Assembly: GCF_004368965.1 (NCBI RefSeq) | Contig: NZ_SORO01000003.1 | Span: 186,001 to 250,000 of the forward strand | Source of the DNA: Leptospira meyeri | GTDB lineage: Bacteria; Spirochaetota; Leptospiria; Leptospirales; Leptospiraceae | Direction of reading: 5' to 3' | Length of the DNA: 64,000 bases | Part shown: one piece after another, positions 62,306-64,000 of the stretch | How positions within the stretch are numbered: the first letter of the stretch is position 1 | Layout of the letters: each line of letters begins with the position of its first letter | Notes under the pieces: generated by a model | What the model saw: the letters and a program-made list of their open reading frames with translations, nothing else | Database searches by the model: none | Told to the model about the DNA's origin: nothing | Program-made: the position numbers and the translations under genes

Positions 62306-64000
62306 ATGTACGTTGGCAATCATCGAATGATCATTGGTCTCTTATGGTTGGGAATTTTTTTATCTTCCTTTACCATACCTTTGGAAGCACAGTTCATCAC
62401 TCCTACCAAAAAAGAAGTACCGGAAACTCCACCCCCTCCTCCAACTCCGCCGCCACAAGCCCCTGCATTACCTGAAGAACCTGTCGAATATGTGAGTCCT
62501 CTAAAAGGAAATTTATCCGGTGAATACTTAAAAAGTTTACAAGTTACCGCAAAACAGAGAAAGGCGATGCAAGAAAATACGAATCTTTGGTTTGCAGATC
62601 GGTTTCGTGTTGGATTTGGAATTCGACCAAAAGCAGATTCACTCTACAATACGGACTTTGATAGATCTACACCTGATAACCGCAACACGGTGAGTAACCA
62701 AACTCAATTTTATGTGATTGGAGATTTAACTCCTAATGTTCTATTTAAAATAACGATGCAGGATGTCCGGCTTTGGGGTGGAGAAATCACAAGTGGGGCC
62801 GCTGATCAAAAATACGGCGTAATTCCAAATGGTGGAACACTAATCGATACCACCAAACAAAAAGAAGTTGCCTTAAACAACTATACTGGTTTTCGCGAAG
62901 CCTTTGTTGACCTAAAAACGACCAACCAAATGTTCCGTGTTCGGACGGGTCGCCAAATTCTGGATTATGGAGACGGAAGGATTTTGGGATCCAGAAATGA
63001 TAGTTTAAACGGGAACTCATTTGATGCTGTGCGAACAACGGTTACCGTCCAAAAACAAAGTTTAGATTTTTTTGGTGCGATCATTAGTTCAGAAAACAAC
63101 GCCAATAGTATGGTATCTAACAATTCGACAAGACTTGGTGGGACAGGAAATGCTTCCTACTATGGAGCTCATTACGGTTACAAACCATGGGAATGGTTAG
63201 GTATTGAGATGTATAATTTCACATTGTACAAACAAAAACAAAAAGCAACCAATACAACAACAAACTATGGGTCCGATATCTACTACCGAGGACCAGACCA
63301 ACTCAACACTTCTGGCTTTCGACTTACCAATAGAACTAAAAATAATACAATCGCAGGTGAAACAGGAATTGACTGGATGGTAGAAGCCGCTTGGCAAACT
63401 GGATTCAATGGAGAGAGAGTTTCTCCCGATTGGCTAAACCAAACAGGAACTTATACGACCGATAAAAAAACGGGAGAACCCCCTCCTTTATCTTCCCGCG
63501 TACAATACAAAGCAAATATCGTTGCCGTTCAATTAGGTTACACTCCTGTAAAGGAATTTCGTATTGGAATACAATATGTCCAGGCCTCTGGAGATCCAAA
63601 CCGAAATGATGGAAGTGTTGCGACTTACAATCCACTCTTTGCAACAAGACGAATGGCTGGAGGTGGAATGCCATTTTCAGGAAACGGTAATTCAGGAATG
63701 GTATTCTGGCAAAACATTAAGGATTATTCTGTTCACATTAAATATGAATCTGCGAAGTGGGGTATATTTATTATAAACCCACATTGGTATTATAAAGTCA
63801 AACTCCAGGATGGTTATTATGATAACAATAATTATGTTGCAGGAAGTAAAGCAACAGGGGAAACCGCATCGACAGAAGATTATTATAATACAGAAGCATA
63901 TAATCCCAACCGACCAAAATTAGGGAGGCATGTCGCTACAGAAATTAATTTTATTTATATCGTCACAGCATTTGAGAACGTCTCGTTTTGGTTTGGGGCA
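62306..64000 (+). CDS. Outer-membrane porin, second copy, truncated by the window end
   Basis: An open frame of 565 codons without a stop before the window edge; the protein should end slightly beyond it. AGGTGG lies 6 bp before the ATG at 62306. After a signal peptide and a very proline-rich linker (EVPETPPPPPTPPPQAPALPE), the sequence follows the same order as the porin at 9549: NLSGEYLKSLQVTAKQRKAM, then RTGRQILDYGDGRILGSR, then barrel strands. It is nearly identical in the C-terminal half. It is a paralogue, probably with the same barrel plan and a related or shared substrate. Confidence 0.8.
   Translation, partial: MYVGNHRMIIGLLWLGIFLSSFTIPLEAQFITPTKKEVPETPPPPPTPPPQAPALPEEPVEYVSPLKGNLSGEYLKSLQVTAKQRKAMQENTNLWFADRFRVGFGIRPKADSLYNTDFDRSTPDNRNTVSNQTQFYVIGDLTPNVLFKITMQDVRLWGGEITSGAADQKYGVIPNGGTLIDTTKQKEVALNNYTGFREAFVDLKTTNQMFRVRTGRQILDYGDGRILGSRNDSLNGNSFDAVRTTVTVQKQSLDFFGAIISSENNANSMVSNNSTRLGGTGNASYYGAHYGYKPWEWLGIEMYNFTLYKQKQKATNTTTNYGSDIYYRGPDQLNTSGFRLTNRTKNNTIAGETGIDWMVEAAWQTGFNGERVSPDWLNQTGTYTTDKKTGEPPPLSSRVQYKANIVAVQLGYTPVKEFRIGIQYVQASGDPNRNDGSVATYNPLFATRRMAGGGMPFSGNGNSGMVFWQNIKDYSVHIKYESAKWGIFIINPHWYYKVKLQDGYYDNNNYVAGSKATGETASTEDYYNTEAYNPNRPKLGRHVATEINFIYIVTAFENVSFWFGA

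Overview
The window looks like a stretch of a Leptospira chromosome, probably from the free-living (saprophytic) side of the genus. Supporting signs are an AT-rich base composition, many spirochaete-type lipoprotein signal peptides, a PerR-type Fur protein without the structural-zinc cysteines (as described for L. interrogans PerR), and a very dense set of sensor kinases, PP2C phosphatases and lipoproteins of unknown role. The species cannot be named from this sequence alone. No rRNA, tRNA, CRISPR array, insertion sequence or prophage was recognised.

Layout. 1-8 kb: the end of an FtsX/MacB-type permease, an unknown protein, pyrE coupled to a membrane protein, a TetR regulator, a di-heme cytochrome c peroxidase lipoprotein, a PilZ protein, an ornithine-carbamoyltransferase-like enzyme, an OmpA-like lipoprotein and a truncated hemoglobin. 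8-17.6 kb: a CitE/malyl-CoA-lyase-like enzyme, a large outer-membrane porin, a chemotaxis receptor, a FecR lipoprotein, and a fluoride-type CLC antiporter divergent from an ArsR-SRPBCC pair across a perfect 12-bp inverted repeat. 17.6-25.6 kb: acyltransferase, sensor kinase, apolipoprotein N-acyltransferase-like protein, TetR, Xer recombinase and recA. 25.6-42.6 kb: a signalling-rich block (three histidine kinases, a response regulator and a SpoIIE-type phosphatase) with a ClpB-like ATPase, an aldo/keto reductase, a patatin and a P2-type cation ATPase. 42.7-53.6 kb: a secernin-type peptidase, glycerate kinase, a flavoprotein-polyferredoxin membrane fusion, a second phosphatase/kinase pair, perR with two operator-like repeats, a PanE-like reductase and small genes.

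The most notable system is at 54.9-61.5 kb: a complete, tightly packed ebo operon in the order eboA-B-C-D-E-F on the minus strand. It encodes an EboA protein, a TatD-like hydrolase, a UbiA prenyltransferase, a dehydroquinate-synthase-like enzyme, a TIM-barrel protein and a phosphodiesterase. In cyanobacteria the ebo genes are implicated in moving a small-molecule precursor to the periplasm. A protein with two cyclic-nucleotide-binding domains follows 41 bp downstream and may belong to the same transcript. The window ends inside a second copy of the 9.5-kb porin.

Several intergenic regions carry structured DNA that the genes do not explain: a GC-rich hairpin cluster at 7.95-8.02 kb, a GC-rich pair of mutually exclusive hairpins at 23.1 kb, and scattered GTAAGTGA-type repeats at 3.1, 8.06, 9.2 and 50.9 kb.
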